Assembly (NCBI RefSeq): GCF_900187325.1 | Contig: NZ_FZMZ01000003.1 | Span: 248,001 to 312,000 of the forward strand | DNA from: Virgibacillus ndiopensis | GTDB lineage: Bacteria > Bacillota > Bacilli > Bacillales > Amphibacillaceae | Direction: 5' to 3' | DNA length: 64,000 nt | In this document: piece after piece, positions 26,362 to 34,600 of the stretch | How the letters are laid out: the number at the start of each line of letters is the position of its first letter | Position numbering within the stretch: position 1 is the first letter of the stretch | Made by a program: the position numbers and the translations under genes | The notes under the pieces: model-generated | The model's input: the letters and a program-made list of their open reading frames with translations, nothing else | Told to the model about the DNA's origin: nothing | Database searches by the model: none

Positions 26362-27402
26362 TTATTTAACTTTCTCACCATCATTACTATAGATGTTAAT
26401 TTCATAAGGAAAATCTCTAGTTATTTGTTTAAATCTATCCGATTCTAGGATTTTAGTCACATTTTCTTTTATACCTTCAGCAAGTTCTTTTATAGAGGAA
26501 TCTGATCTTTTTAGTGACAATGTAATATTCAACTGCATGAGATTCTCTTCCATCGATGATTTGATCTTTGTAACATGGTAACCTTTTTTACCCATCAATT
26601 CCTGATTAACAACGGGCATGAGATCAACCTTCCACCTTTCCTTTTTCATCAATTTTATAGGTCGATGAGGAACTTTCACGGTATACCCTTCTATATTTGA
26701 TTCTTGCAACACTTCACTTACGGTACTTTTCACAACATCTTTCATCTTATTGTAGTATGCTTCAGAGCCTTCAATAGGGATTTCAATGGTTTTAGAAGAA
26801 TAATATCCTATTAAAGAAAATTCACTCTTGTAATTAATTTTTTTCAAGGCTTCCATGATTTTGTTAGGTACTATTAATTGTTCTTCCTTCTCTTCCTTAC
26901 TTACAGGCTCAAGTTTGTCACCCTCTTCAGGATCAACTTCCCATGATTCCATAATCTTTACATTATATGCGTCGTAGTGCTTTGTTTGTAAAATTCGTTC
27001 TGCAATACCTTTTACATCATCTTTTACTTCAGCCAAATAATCTTTTGATCCACCAACACGTATTTCAACAGACTTTTCCGGTTGATAGGTGAAACTAACA
27101 TCTTTGACATCGTACCCCTGTTCATTTAATTTATTTAATATATCTTCCCCAGGCTCCCCAAGCTGAAAGACTGATCCAAGGATAGGGATTTTTGATAACG
27201 TATCTGCCCAAGCTGGTGAAACAAGTGCAGAACCAAATAACAAACAAACGAATATGGCAGCAGCACTAGTAAAATAGATAATTCTCTTACCTAAACTCCT
27301 TTTTGGCTTTTCACCTTTCATTGCGGTTTTAATTACCTTATCCAGTCGTTCTTCGGGTACTTCAATACGATCGATATCTTTTTTAAAATCCGAATCATTC
27401 AT
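26362..27402 (-). CDS. Membrane-anchored anti-sigma factor with repeated extracytoplasmic domains
   Basis: A 346-residue protein: a cytoplasmic N-terminus of about 40 residues (IDRIEVPEERLDKVIKTAM) that should hold the sigma factor, one membrane helix (about 42-64), then an outer part. PAWADTLSKIPILGSVFQLG is typical of DUF4179/RsiV-like anti-sigmas. The outer part contains a repeated unit: SVEIRVGGSKDYLAEVKDDV near residue 110 and TIEIPIEGSEAYYNKMKDVV near 210 share I-x-V/I-x-G-S-x-x-Y and K-D-x-V, and a weaker third unit may lie near 290. It overlaps the sigma gene by eight bases. The trigger is unknown. Confidence 0.8.
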   Translation of the reverse strand: MNDSDFKKDIDRIEVPEERLDKVIKTAMKGEKPKRSLGKRIIYFTSAAAIFVCLLFGSALVSPAWADTLSKIPILGSVFQLGEPGEDILNKLNEQGYDVKDVSFTYQPEKSVEIRVGGSKDYLAEVKDDVKGIAERILQTKHYDAYNVKIMESWEVDPEEGDKLEPVSKEEKEEQLIVPNKIMEALKKINYKSEFSLIGYYSSKTIEIPIEGSEAYYNKMKDVVKSTVSEVLQESNIEGYTVKVPHRPIKLMKKERWKVDLMPVVNQELMGKKGYHVTKIKSSMEENLMQLNITLSLKRSDSSIKELAEGIKENVTKILESDRFKQITRDFPYEINIYSNDGEKVK

Positions 27403-27922
27403 AGAAGCAATCCTCCTTAATATTTCTTTTTAATTGGTTTGTAGCCCGATGTATTTTTGTTTTCACCGTACCCTCGGGACAATTCAAAAACTCTGCAATC
27501 TGCCTAATCGTAAAATCTTTGTAGTATCTAAGTATAATCACTGTTTTATACGATTCTTCTAGACAATCAATTGCATTCACTAAATCAATCCGGTTTTCAA
27601 TTGACGGATGTTCAGGACTTTCATGCAATCTTTCCATTTCTTCCTCTGCAAACGGAATGACTTTTTTATTCTTTTTAATAAAATTTAGAGCATTATTAAT
27701 TAATATTCGTGTCAGCCAAGTTGAAAAATATTCGGCGTTCTTCAACTTTTGCTTAGACCGAAACGCTTTGTATATCGTTTCCTGCACAATATCTAATGCA
27801 TCATTTTCGTTTTTCACATACAGATAAGCGATACGGTAAAGTTTGTTTTTTTCTAGTTGAATCAATTCCTGAAAAACTTTATCGTTTCCCTTGACTGCCC
27901 TGAAGATTTTTTTCGAGTCCAT
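27395..27922 (-). CDS. ECF RNA polymerase sigma factor (SigV/SigM-like)
   Basis: A 175-residue ECF sigma factor. Region 2 has LYRIAYLYVKNENDALDIVQ and AFRSKQKLKNAEYFSTWLTR; region 4 has YKTVIILRYYKDFTIRQIAE and CPEGTVKTKIHRA. ATG 27922 is chosen because AAGGGAGG stands six bases upstream; an ATG at 27928 lies inside that ribosome site. The downstream overlapping gene is its anti-sigma factor. A TGAAAC element upstream suggests it transcribes its own operon. Its regulon cannot be read from the window. Confidence 0.9.
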   Translation of the reverse strand: MDSKKIFRAVKGNDKVFQELIQLEKNKLYRIAYLYVKNENDALDIVQETIYKAFRSKQKLKNAEYFSTWLTRILINNALNFIKKNKKVIPFAEEEMERLHESPEHPSIENRIDLVNAIDCLEESYKTVIILRYYKDFTIRQIAEFLNCPEGTVKTKIHRATNQLKRNIKEDCFYE

Positions 27923-27947
27923 TCTCATCCTCCCTTCTATCCTCTTA

Positions 27948-27974
27948 GACAACCGACATATGTAAAACGTTTCA
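27948..27974 (-). promoter_or_regulatory. Candidate ECF autoregulatory promoter
   Basis: Minus-strand TGAAAC (27969-27974), 17 bases, TGTC (27948-27951), placing the start about 20 bases before the sigma gene ATG. TGAAAC is the classic -35 of Bacillus ECF sigma factors; the -10 is less typical. Confidence 0.5.
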
Positions 27975-28117
27975 ATAAAAGCAAACGGAATAAACCTTAT
28001 AAACATGCAAAGCTGTTCCTTATTAGGTTAAATGTAATGGATAAAAAAAATTTTTAATCATAGTATTAAACTGAATGGACAAGCATAAAGGTGTCAACAA
28101 GATTAGGGGGATTTTTC

Positions 28118-28924
28118 GTGAATGTTATAAAAAGCACCAAACACATACTTATTCGATTTTTTACCGAGCGTTTTTATGACCAATCAGCCCAAATGGCATA
28201 TTACCTAATGTTGTCATTGTTTCCTTTCCTCATTTTTCTCTTTTCTCTTATTGGCTATCTGCACGTAAATCCGGAGAATATTCTAGTAATGATCGAACCA
28301 TTTGCTCCTCATGATACATATATGATCGTCCGCAGTACATTGGAAAACATACTGGATAAGGGACGAGGAGAGTTATTATCTTTTAGTCTGATAGCTACCT
28401 TTTGGTTAGCATCGATGGCTATCCAATCGCTTGTCCGATCATTAAACAAAGCTTATAAAATCAAACGAAAGCAGTTGTTCTTTTTGCATGGAATTATTAG
28501 TGATTTATTGCTCACCCTAGGATTAATGATTATTTTGTCTTTATCATTACTAGTTCCGATACTGGAGGATATTGTACGTAATTTTGTACTAACTAAAGTA
28601 ACAATTGATGAATTATGGTACCGTTTATGGTTTTTAACAAGATGGGGAATAGGAACATTATTTTTACTCCTTTTCTTTACAACCTTATACAAAGTTGTTC
28701 CCAGTATTCGAGTACCATGGAAAATGGTTTTTCCCGGGGCAATTTTTGCTGCAATTGGCTGGCAGGTTGTATCGATTGGCTTTTCAAAATATGTCGGCAT
28801 TAGTAACTACACTGAATTCTACGGTCAGCTCGGAAGTATTGTCGCATTAATGGTCTGGTTTTATCTAACAGCTGTTGTTTTATTAATAGGAGGACTAATT
28901 AATGCATCTGTTCTAAGAAAATAA
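28118..28924 (+). CDS. YihY/BrkB-family inner membrane protein (YfkH-like)
   Basis: A 268-residue membrane protein with six hydrophobic segments. The family pattern is clear: DQSAQMAYYLMLSLFPFLIF near the start, a central LVRSLNKAYKIKR, then RVPWKMVFPGAIFAAIGWQV and the end YGQLGSIVALMVWFYLTAVV. The function is not established; it was once misnamed ribonuclease BN. GTG 28118 follows AGGGGGA, and the upstream in-frame ATG at 28091 has no ribosome site. Single gene, divergent from the ECF operon. Confidence 0.88.
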   Translation: MNVIKSTKHILIRFFTERFYDQSAQMAYYLMLSLFPFLIFLFSLIGYLHVNPENILVMIEPFAPHDTYMIVRSTLENILDKGRGELLSFSLIATFWLASMAIQSLVRSLNKAYKIKRKQLFFLHGIISDLLLTLGLMIILSLSLLVPILEDIVRNFVLTKVTIDELWYRLWFLTRWGIGTLFLLLFFTTLYKVVPSIRVPWKMVFPGAIFAAIGWQVVSIGFSKYVGISNYTEFYGQLGSIVALMVWFYLTAVVLLIGGLINASVLRK

Positions 28925-29000
28925 TTGAGGTGTCTCTCTTGTTAATGAATCGGCAGTCACTTGAACTACTATTATGGTGTACAAGTCCTTCTACGTCATT

Positions 29001-29026
29001 AAAAGGGTCCCGATTTGCGGAACCCT
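29001..29026 (-). terminator. Terminator of the GNAT gene
   Basis: Minus-strand stem GGGTTCCG/CGGGACCC with a five-base loop, followed by TTTTAA. Confidence 0.7.
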
Positions 29027-29033
29027 CGTTAGC

Positions 29034-29444
29034 TTAATACATTCTACACATACCATGAGATCTAGGATAGGTATACCTAAATCCAAATTGTTCATAAAGT
29101 TTGTTGGCTGGGTCATCAGCTATCAGACTTACATAGGAACCAGAATATGTATGTTCATCTAGATATTTCATGAGTTCTTTCATAATCATCTTTCCTAGAC
29201 CTCGACCTTGATAGCTTGGCTTTACAACGATATCGACTATTTGAAAAAAGGCCCCGCCATCACCGATAACTCTCCCCATCCCGATTAAGGTTGTTTTATC
29301 GTAAATACTCACTGCAAACAATGAATTTTTCAAACCAACAACTGCTGCTTCCTGTGACTTCCCGCTTATTCCACCTTCTAATCGCAAATCATTATATTTT
29401 TTAGGATTCGGCGGTTCATTGATAATTGTGAAATTGTCATTCAT
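29034..29444 (-). CDS. GNAT-family N-acetyltransferase
   Basis: A 136-residue single-domain GNAT. The acetyl-CoA site is VVKPSYQGRGLGKMIMKELM, preceded by FFQIVDIVV and followed by LIADDPANKLYEQFGFRYT. ATG 29444 lies 11 bases after GGAGG; the frame is open further upstream to 29483. The substrate is unknown. The following 29445-29690 region holds no gene that I can support and marks the left edge of the accessory island. Confidence 0.88.
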   Translation of the reverse strand: MNDNFTIINEPPNPKKYNDLRLEGGISGKSQEAAVVGLKNSLFAVSIYDKTTLIGMGRVIGDGGAFFQIVDIVVKPSYQGRGLGKMIMKELMKYLDEHTYSGSYVSLIADDPANKLYEQFGFRYTYPRSHGMCRMY

Positions 29445-29691
29445 TCTTATTTTCCTCCGTTTTAACAGGTTTATTGTTTTCAAGATTTCTTATTCTAAAT
29501 TCTGTAATCCATTATTGTCTAGCGAACAAACCTCACGCAGAATTTTGAAGTGAGTTTCACTGCATAATAGAACCCCTCCTAGTCTATTTTCAGTCTCCCC
29601 CCATTATCACCCAAAACTATATCTTCGTCACTTCCTGCTTTGATTTTTGCTTTAATCCATAATAACAGGATTTTGACGAAAATTTTTATTC

Positions 29692-29747
29692 TTGACAAAT
29701 GATACTATTCTGCGATACTATATACTAGTAATCAGTATTACTTAGTA
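29692..29747 (+). promoter_or_regulatory. Promoter and candidate operator of the PadR/DUF1048 operon
   Basis: TTGACA (29692-29697) with ATACTA at 17 or TACTAT at 18 bases. It is followed by the imperfect inverted repeat TACTA-GTAAT...ATTACTTAGTA (about 29723-29747). The half-site ACTTAGTA recurs before the ABC genes (31497-31504), and the inverted copy at 35505-35510 also keeps TTGACA. Confidence 0.55.
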
Positions 29748-29801
29748 TCGGTATCACAAAATACTGAGAAAAATATAGTGAAATACAAATGGAGGATAAC
29801 T

Positions 29802-30122
29802 TTGGAAAATATCACAGAAATGCTGAAAGGGGTGCTTGAGGGTTGTGTGCTTGAGATCATCAGCCGCGGCGAAACTTACGGCTATGAAATCACGCAACAG
29901 CTGCGAGAACTTGGCTTCACTGATGTGGTTGAGGGCACAGTTTATACGATTACCATGCGGCTTGAGAAAAACAATCTGGTGGACATCAAGAAAAAGCCGT
30001 CCACTAAGGGACCGCCGAGAAAATTTTACACACTCAACGCAGCAGGTCAAGAGCATCTTGAATTTTTTTGGGAAAAATGGGAATTCGTCTCAAGTAAACT
30101 TAATGAACTCAAACTAAAATAA
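29802..30122 (+). CDS. PadR-family transcriptional regulator of the DUF1048/ABC island
   Basis: A 106-residue winged-helix protein: [42 protein letters not shown] and the wing [21 protein letters not shown] 29802 follows GGAGG by six bases and yields [10 protein letters not shown], a normal PadR start. It is the first gene of a run of three DUF1048 genes and an ABC exporter, and probably represses them until a drug binds. A decayed inverted copy lies at 35090-35400. Confidence 0.9.
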   Translation: MENITEMLKGVLEGCVLEIISRGETYGYEITQQLRELGFTDVVEGTVYTITMRLEKNNLVDIKKKPSTKGPPRKFYTLNAAGQEHLEFFWEKWEFVSSKLNELKLK

Positions 30123-30141
30123 AATCAAAAGGAGAAGAAAT

Positions 30142-30474
30142 ATGAGTATTTTTGAAAAAATTATCGGAAATCTGGATGACAAGCGGGAATGGAAGGCAAT
30201 GGAGGCACGTGCCAAGGCACTTCCAAGTGAGTACTGCAACGCTTACAACGCTATCAAAAAATATATCTGGACCGCTGGTGGTCCCTCCGACTGGAAGGAC
30301 ATTAGCCGTATCTTTGGCGGCATTCTCGACCTTTTCGAGGAAGGTGCAGCAGAAGGCAAGAATGTCACTGACCTAACGGGTGAGGACGTGGCCGATTTCT
30401 GCGACGAACTAGTGAAGGACGCGAAAACTTGGAAAGACAAATATCGCACGAAGTTGAACGATACGATTAAATAA
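30142..30474 (+). CDS. DUF1048 protein, first paralogue
   Basis: A 110-residue soluble, mostly helical protein of the DUF1048 family: [21 protein letters not shown], then a helix with KKYIWTAGG and [35 protein letters not shown]1048 genes regularly accompany PadR regulators and drug-type ABC exporters; the molecular role is unknown, and a helical partner of the regulator or transporter is an inference. AAAGGAGAAG precedes the ATG, 19 bases after padR. Confidence 0.85.
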   Translation: MSIFEKIIGNLDDKREWKAMEARAKALPSEYCNAYNAIKKYIWTAGGPSDWKDISRIFGGILDLFEEGAAEGKNVTDLTGEDVADFCDELVKDAKTWKDKYRTKLNDTIK

Positions 30475-30516
30475 TAGAACTTTGCTGAACAGCTTAGTAT
30501 CTTAAAGGAGACTACA

Positions 30517-30870
30517 ATGAACTTTTTAGAAAAAATTACCGGCAGCGATATGACTAGAGAAATGAAAGGTTTTGAAGCACGAGCAAAGGTCTTGCCAGGT
30601 GAATATCAAACTGCTTGGAAAGAAATTACAAGTAATCTGTGGATTCACGGGGATTTCAGCGGTCGTAATCTAATGCCTATTCTTGACAGTGCTCTTGAAC
30701 TGCTTGAAGTTACATCAGCAGACGGACAGAGTGTCGAAGAAGTACTAGGGGATGATATCAAAGGCTTCTGCACAGCGCTTGTTGGTGACGAGAGCGCAAA
30801 AAATTATAGAGATAAATGGCGTGACCAACTCAACAATAACGTAGCAAGAAAACTAGGAGGACTGAAATGA
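30517..30870 (+). CDS. DUF1048 protein, second paralogue
   Basis: A 117-residue DUF1048 protein: MKGFEARAKVLPGEYQTAWK, ILDSALELLEVTSADGQSVEE and VLGDDIKGFCTALVGDE. It shares with the first paralogue the pattern F/MEARAK-LP-EY and D-x-x-F/GFC-x-x-L. AAAGGAG precedes the ATG. Its stop overlaps the start of the third paralogue (ATGA). The inverted copy at 34496-34921 matches at about nine of ten bases over the first 160 positions. Confidence 0.85.
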   Translation: MNFLEKITGSDMTREMKGFEARAKVLPGEYQTAWKEITSNLWIHGDFSGRNLMPILDSALELLEVTSADGQSVEEVLGDDIKGFCTALVGDESAKNYRDKWRDQLNNNVARKLGGLK

Positions 30871-31199
30871 GTATCAAAAAAATCATTGAAGGCTAAAAAG
30901 AATGGAGAGCACATGTTTCGCGTGTCAAAGCGCTTCCACAAGAGTACCAAATTGTCTATAAAGAGATCCAAAAATATCTCTTCAAAGTCGGTCCTGTTGA
31001 GTTAAACGAAGGTATCGGACTGCTCTCGGAAATTATCAGCTTTTTTGAAGAAGGCGCAGAAGCTGGGAAAGGTGTGCTTGAAGTCACAGGAACAGACGTT
31101 GCTGCTTTCTGCGATGCGCTCATTGAAGATTCAAAAACTTACGCTGATCTCTATCAGGAATCGGTCAATCAAAAAGTCGATAAGGCAATGAAAAAATAG
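30867..31199 (+). pseudogene. DUF1048 protein, third paralogue, interrupted by a nonsense codon
   Basis: The ATG overlaps the previous stop. Codon 10 (30894-30896) is TAA, after which the same frame continues for 101 codons with full family character: WRAHVSRVKALPQEYQIVYK, EIISFFEEGAEAGKGVLEVTG and DVAAFCDALIEDSKTYADLY, ending at TAG 31197-31199. A single C-to-T change (CAA to TAA) would explain it. Either the gene is dead or a shorter product is made by reinitiation; no good internal start is obvious. Confidence 0.85.
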
Positions 31200-31440
31200 A
31201 AGGAACGTAGTACTTGATGACAAAAATCTATTATAACTTTTGCCTAAGTACTGCGCTAACATCCCAAACTCGAAAGTATCGTTTGAGTTCAAGAAGTGTC
31301 GGATGCGAAAGAAAGAATCAAAATGGAAACAATAAAAAATTGAAGAATTAAAAAATCTTTCAAAGAAAAGAAAGCTCTCAGAGGCAGAAAAGCGATAGGG
31401 TGAAATAACCCTCCAAATCTGAATTCAATAGATGATACCG

Positions 31441-31536
31441 ACTGAATAGCTGGTTACAAATGTGAATTTCCACCATTACTATTCAGTTTTATTTTAACTT
31501 AGTAGTTGGTTATACAGGTTACCGGTCTTACTAAGT
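31441..31536 (+). promoter_or_regulatory. Hairpin terminator followed by inverted repeat before the ABC genes
   Basis: ACTGAATAG (31441-31449) pairs with CTATTCAGT (31479-31487), followed by TTTTATTTT: a likely terminator of the DUF1048 operon. Directly after it, ACTTAGTA (31497-31504) and TACTAAGT (31529-31536) are exact complements flanking a possible promoter (TTGGTT, 17 bases, TACTAA). ACTTAGTA also occurs in the padR operator. The 31200-31440 stretch ends a short frame rich in Lys/Glu (IEELKNLSKKRKLSEAEKR) that I cannot identify. Confidence 0.5.
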
Positions 31537-31693
31537 AGTGGAATATAGATAATCTGGCTCCGCAAGGCACTCGGCAGGATAATTACCCGCTTTGTTAGAA
31601 GGTGAGCAACCCAACTCGCTTCTCAGACAAATCCCGCTAATTTCCGGATATCACAAGCGGCCTTGCTGCACTTTTTATAAGGAGGAAACAAGT

Positions 31694-32455
31694 ATGAGCA
31701 ATATAGCGATTTCAGTAAAAGGGTTAAAAAAATCCTTTAAAGACAAGGAAGTCTTAAAGGGGGTCGATTTTGAGGTGCGGAGTGGTGAAATATTCGCACT
31801 GCTGGGTTCAAACGGAGCGGGAAAGACGACAACTGTCAACATCCTCTCGACGCTGATGAAGCCCGATGGCGGTGAGGTAGGTATTCGCGGTTTTGACGTC
31901 CAGCGTCAATCGGATCATGTTCGCCAAAGCATCAGCCTGACAGGACAGTTCGCAGCTTTAGACGCTATGCTCACCGGGCGGGAAAATCTGTTGCTCATCG
32001 CCAAGTTGCGGGGAGTTTCTAATCCCGCTCAAGTCGCCGATGATCTATTAGCAAGATTCAGCCTAACCGATGCAGCCAACCGCCGAGCCGACAAATATTC
32101 CGGTGGGATGAAGCGCCGGCTTGACATTGCCATGAGCCTGATCGGGAAACCAGCAGTCATTTTTCTCGATGAACCGACGACAGGGCTTGACCCGGAAGCA
32201 CGGATTGAAGTCTGGGACACCGTCAAGGAGCTTGCTGGAGGTGGCACAACCATCTTGCTAACGACCCAGTACCTAGAGGAAGCAGAACAACTTGCGGACC
32301 GTATCGCCATCCTGCATGACGGTAAAATCATCACAACCGGTACACTTACCGAACTCAAAGAGAAGTTCCCGCCAGCGAAAGTGGAGTACATCGAGAAGCA
32401 GCCGACATTGGAGGAAATTTTCCTCGCGATCATCGGCAACAAGGAGGAGAAGTAA
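31694..32455 (+). CDS. DrrA-like ABC exporter ATP-binding subunit
   Basis: A 253-residue ABC ATPase. Walker A is GSNGAGKTT, the Q-loop region SLTGQFAALD, the signature YSGGMKRRLD, Walker B VIFLDEPTTGLD and the H-loop/switch LLTTQYLEEAEQLAD, with glutamine where most ABC ATPases have histidine, as is usual in the DrrA/ABC-2 drug group. GGAGG precedes the ATG by eight bases; the frame is open to 31592. GC is far above its neighbours (35 of 60 bases in line 32101-32160). It pairs with the permease that follows immediately. Confidence 0.92.
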   Translation: MSNIAISVKGLKKSFKDKEVLKGVDFEVRSGEIFALLGSNGAGKTTTVNILSTLMKPDGGEVGIRGFDVQRQSDHVRQSISLTGQFAALDAMLTGRENLLLIAKLRGVSNPAQVADDLLARFSLTDAANRRADKYSGGMKRRLDIAMSLIGKPAVIFLDEPTTGLDPEARIEVWDTVKELAGGGTTILLTTQYLEEAEQLADRIAILHDGKIITTGTLTELKEKFPPAKVEYIEKQPTLEEIFLAIIGNKEEK

Positions 32456-33205
32456 ATGAAAAGTAAAACAGGGGTATTACTAGGGCGTTTAATGCGCAAC
32501 ATCATGCGCAGCCCGGATACGATTATCACGGTGGCAATTACGCCGATTATGATGATGCTGTTGTTTGTCTACGTATTTGGCGGCGCCATAGAGACAGGCA
32601 CGGACAACTACGTCAATTATTTATTACCAGGAATCTTACTGATGGCCATCGCATCCGGCGTCGCTTACACTTCCTTGCGGCTGTTCACGGATGTAAAGAG
32701 CGGGCTGATGGCGCGCTTCGTTACCATGCCCATTAAGCGCTCTTCGGTATTGTGGGCTCACGTGTTGACCTCGCTTGTTTCCAATGCACTTACTGTCGGG
32801 GTGGTTATCCTAGTCGCACTCGTGATGGGCTTCCGTTCCAGTGCCGGTATCCTGGATTGGCTCGCGGTAGCTGGAATACTTGGGCTGTTTACACTGGCAC
32901 TGACATGGGTGGCGGTCATCCCCGGATTAACAGCAGGATCTATGGAAGGGGCGACAGCATACTCGTACCCGCTGATTTTCCTACCGTTTATCAGTTCGGC
33001 TTTTGTCCCTACCGAAACCATGCCTAAAATTGTCCGTGCGTTCGCTGAGAACCAGCCCGTGACTTCAATCGTGAATGCGATTCGCGCCCTCTTATATGAA
33101 GGGTCTGTTGGCAATGGTATCTGGACCGCGCTTGCCTGGTGCGTCGGCATCATGGTCATCGCTTACTTTTTCGCCAGTAAAAAATTCAAACGCCAGTTAG
33201 GGTAA
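32456..33205 (+). CDS. DrrB-like ABC-2 type exporter permease
   Basis: A 249-residue integral membrane protein with six hydrophobic segments, starting VLLGRLMRNIMRSPDTIITV (the amphipathic ABC-2 entry) and MMMLLFVYVFGGAIETG. SRxxR-type ABC-2 features include GLMARFVTMPIKRSSVLW, and FLPFISSAFVPTETMPK is the DrrB-family motif before the last helices. It begins right at the stop of the ATPase gene, so the two form one efflux pump for drug-like compounds. GC-rich like its partner, which indicates transfer. Confidence 0.92.
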   Translation: MKSKTGVLLGRLMRNIMRSPDTIITVAITPIMMMLLFVYVFGGAIETGTDNYVNYLLPGILLMAIASGVAYTSLRLFTDVKSGLMARFVTMPIKRSSVLWAHVLTSLVSNALTVGVVILVALVMGFRSSAGILDWLAVAGILGLFTLALTWVAVIPGLTAGSMEGATAYSYPLIFLPFISSAFVPTETMPKIVRAFAENQPVTSIVNAIRALLYEGSVGNGIWTALAWCVGIMVIAYFFASKKFKRQLG

Positions 33206-33265
33206 GTACACCGTTATGGGATTCGCCATATTAATAGTTAGCCACTACGATGAATTTGCTATCAC

Positions 33266-33439
33266 ATGGAAGGCAGCTTAAATGTCGGTGCAACCATCGA
33301 TCAAACTATGGAAACCTTCAAAATTGGTGTGATTGGTGGCAGCTCGATCACTTATCCCAACGCTAGGTTTCCCATACATGCTTTAAAAGAATTTACTGCG
33401 GGTAGTGCTCTTTCGCAGGAGGAGGTATTAAAAGAATAA
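33266..33439 (+). CDS. Short ORF, unrecognised, possibly a gene fragment
   Basis: A 57-codon frame beginning MEGSLNVGATIDQTMETFK and ending ALSQEEVLKE. Amino acid composition looks protein-like (IGVIGGSSITYPNARFPIHA) but I do not recognise the family, and no ribosome site precedes the ATG. It is probably the surviving end of a larger gene. Confidence 0.35.
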   Translation: MEGSLNVGATIDQTMETFKIGVIGGSSITYPNARFPIHALKEFTAGSALSQEEVLKE

Positions 33440-33620
33440 AGCCCATTAGATACAATTGACAGTAAAAAGTAGATTCAAAGCTAAATCACTTTGGTCATCA
33501 ATCTCATTAACTTATGGAACTATGGATTACATTTCAGTTGCAATGTGATTCATAGTTTTTTTGGATTGATGGAAAAAATATTAAGGCAGCAAACTCGTTA
33601 TTTTTAATATAACCCTGATA

Positions 33621-33752
33621 CTAATCTTTTGTATAGTATCGGTACCCTGCTTCAGTTTTTTCTGACGGTTTTAATATTCCAATTTCATCATAATAGTGAA
33701 GGAGCCTTATACTTACATTTGTAATCTTAGAAAGATCACCTACTAAATACAT
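33621..33752 (-). pseudogene. N-terminal fragment of a MerR-family regulator
   Basis: Forty-three residues starting MYLVGDLSKITNVSIRLLHY and continuing YDEIGILKPSEKTEAGYRYYTKD, the MerR helix-turn-helix and first wing, then a stop. AGAGGGGAT gives a good ribosome site. The dimerisation and effector parts are absent, so the gene is a truncated relic. Confidence 0.75.
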
Positions 33753-34290
33753 CTATCCCCTCTGGCGGTATAGCTTTTGCATCAAGACATATATATAAAA
33801 CCTTACGCAAACCAAACGTTAGGGTCAACAATGATACCAGAGAAGATTACTCCCTCTGTAATCGAAGAGGTGTTGTTACATCATTTAGAATCTCTAAAAT
33901 AAAAGAAGGCTGAAATATAACCGTTAGAAGATTGTATATTTCAGCTTTTCTTAATTATCCTATACAAGATTAACTAGATTATCATAACCATAAGAGAAAA
34001 ACGTTGAGTTTCGATTGGGCCTTGTTGATTTTAGCATAAAAAATCGAAAAAATGCTGGAGAAATACCTTTGGAACTGGAATATATTTTATCTAAGGAAGG
34101 GAATTTTTATTGCAAGGCATTACGGATTTATGTATTGAGAAACAACCGAAACCCTTATTCGACAAGGGGTTAAGGGATCCCTGATAAAAGGAAAAAAGCT
34201 GGATTACTATTGGATCCAGCCTTGGTTTGTATTGATTCTAAGATGCTGAATTCATATTGGTTCGTACGCACTTTTCTTAAATCCACTGTA
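33753..34290. other. Decayed intergenic stretch with two terminators
   Basis: A stop-bounded plus frame (ending at 33902) carries MIPEKITPSVIEEVLLHHLE without a start and is unidentified. It is followed by a terminator: AAGGCTGAAATATA pairs with TATATTTCAGC (about 33906-33945), then TTTTC. A minus-strand terminator, GGCTGGATCC...GGATTACCAGC-type stem at 34193-34222 with TTTTTT, closes the inverted PadR/DUF1048 copy. No intact gene is seen. Confidence 0.55.
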
Positions 34291-34301
34291 CTACGTTCCT
34301 T

Positions 34302-34600
34302 CTATTTTTTCATAGCTTTATCGACTTTTTGATTGACCGATTCTTGATAGAGATCAGCGTAAGTTGTTGAATCCTCAATCAGCGCATCACAGAAAGCAGC
34401 AACATCTGTTCCTGTGACTTCAAGCACACCTTTCCCAGTAGCTGCGCCTTCTTCAAAGAAGCTGAGAATTTCCGAGAGCAGTCCTATACCTTCGTTTAGC
34501 TCAACAGGACCGACTTTGAAGAGATATTTTTGGATTTCTTTATAGACAATTTGGTAATCTTGTGAAAGCGCCTTGACACGTGAAACATGGGCTCTACATT
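34302..34600 (-). pseudogene. Third DUF1048 paralogue of the inverted copy, 5' end deleted
   Basis: The frame AHVSRVKALSQDYQIVYK...FFEEGAATGKGVLEVTG...DVAAFCDALIEDS ends at TAG 34302-34304 and matches 30904-31199 closely. Its start has been removed by a deletion that joins it, out of frame, to the second paralogue near 34600. It has no start codon of its own. Confidence 0.8.
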
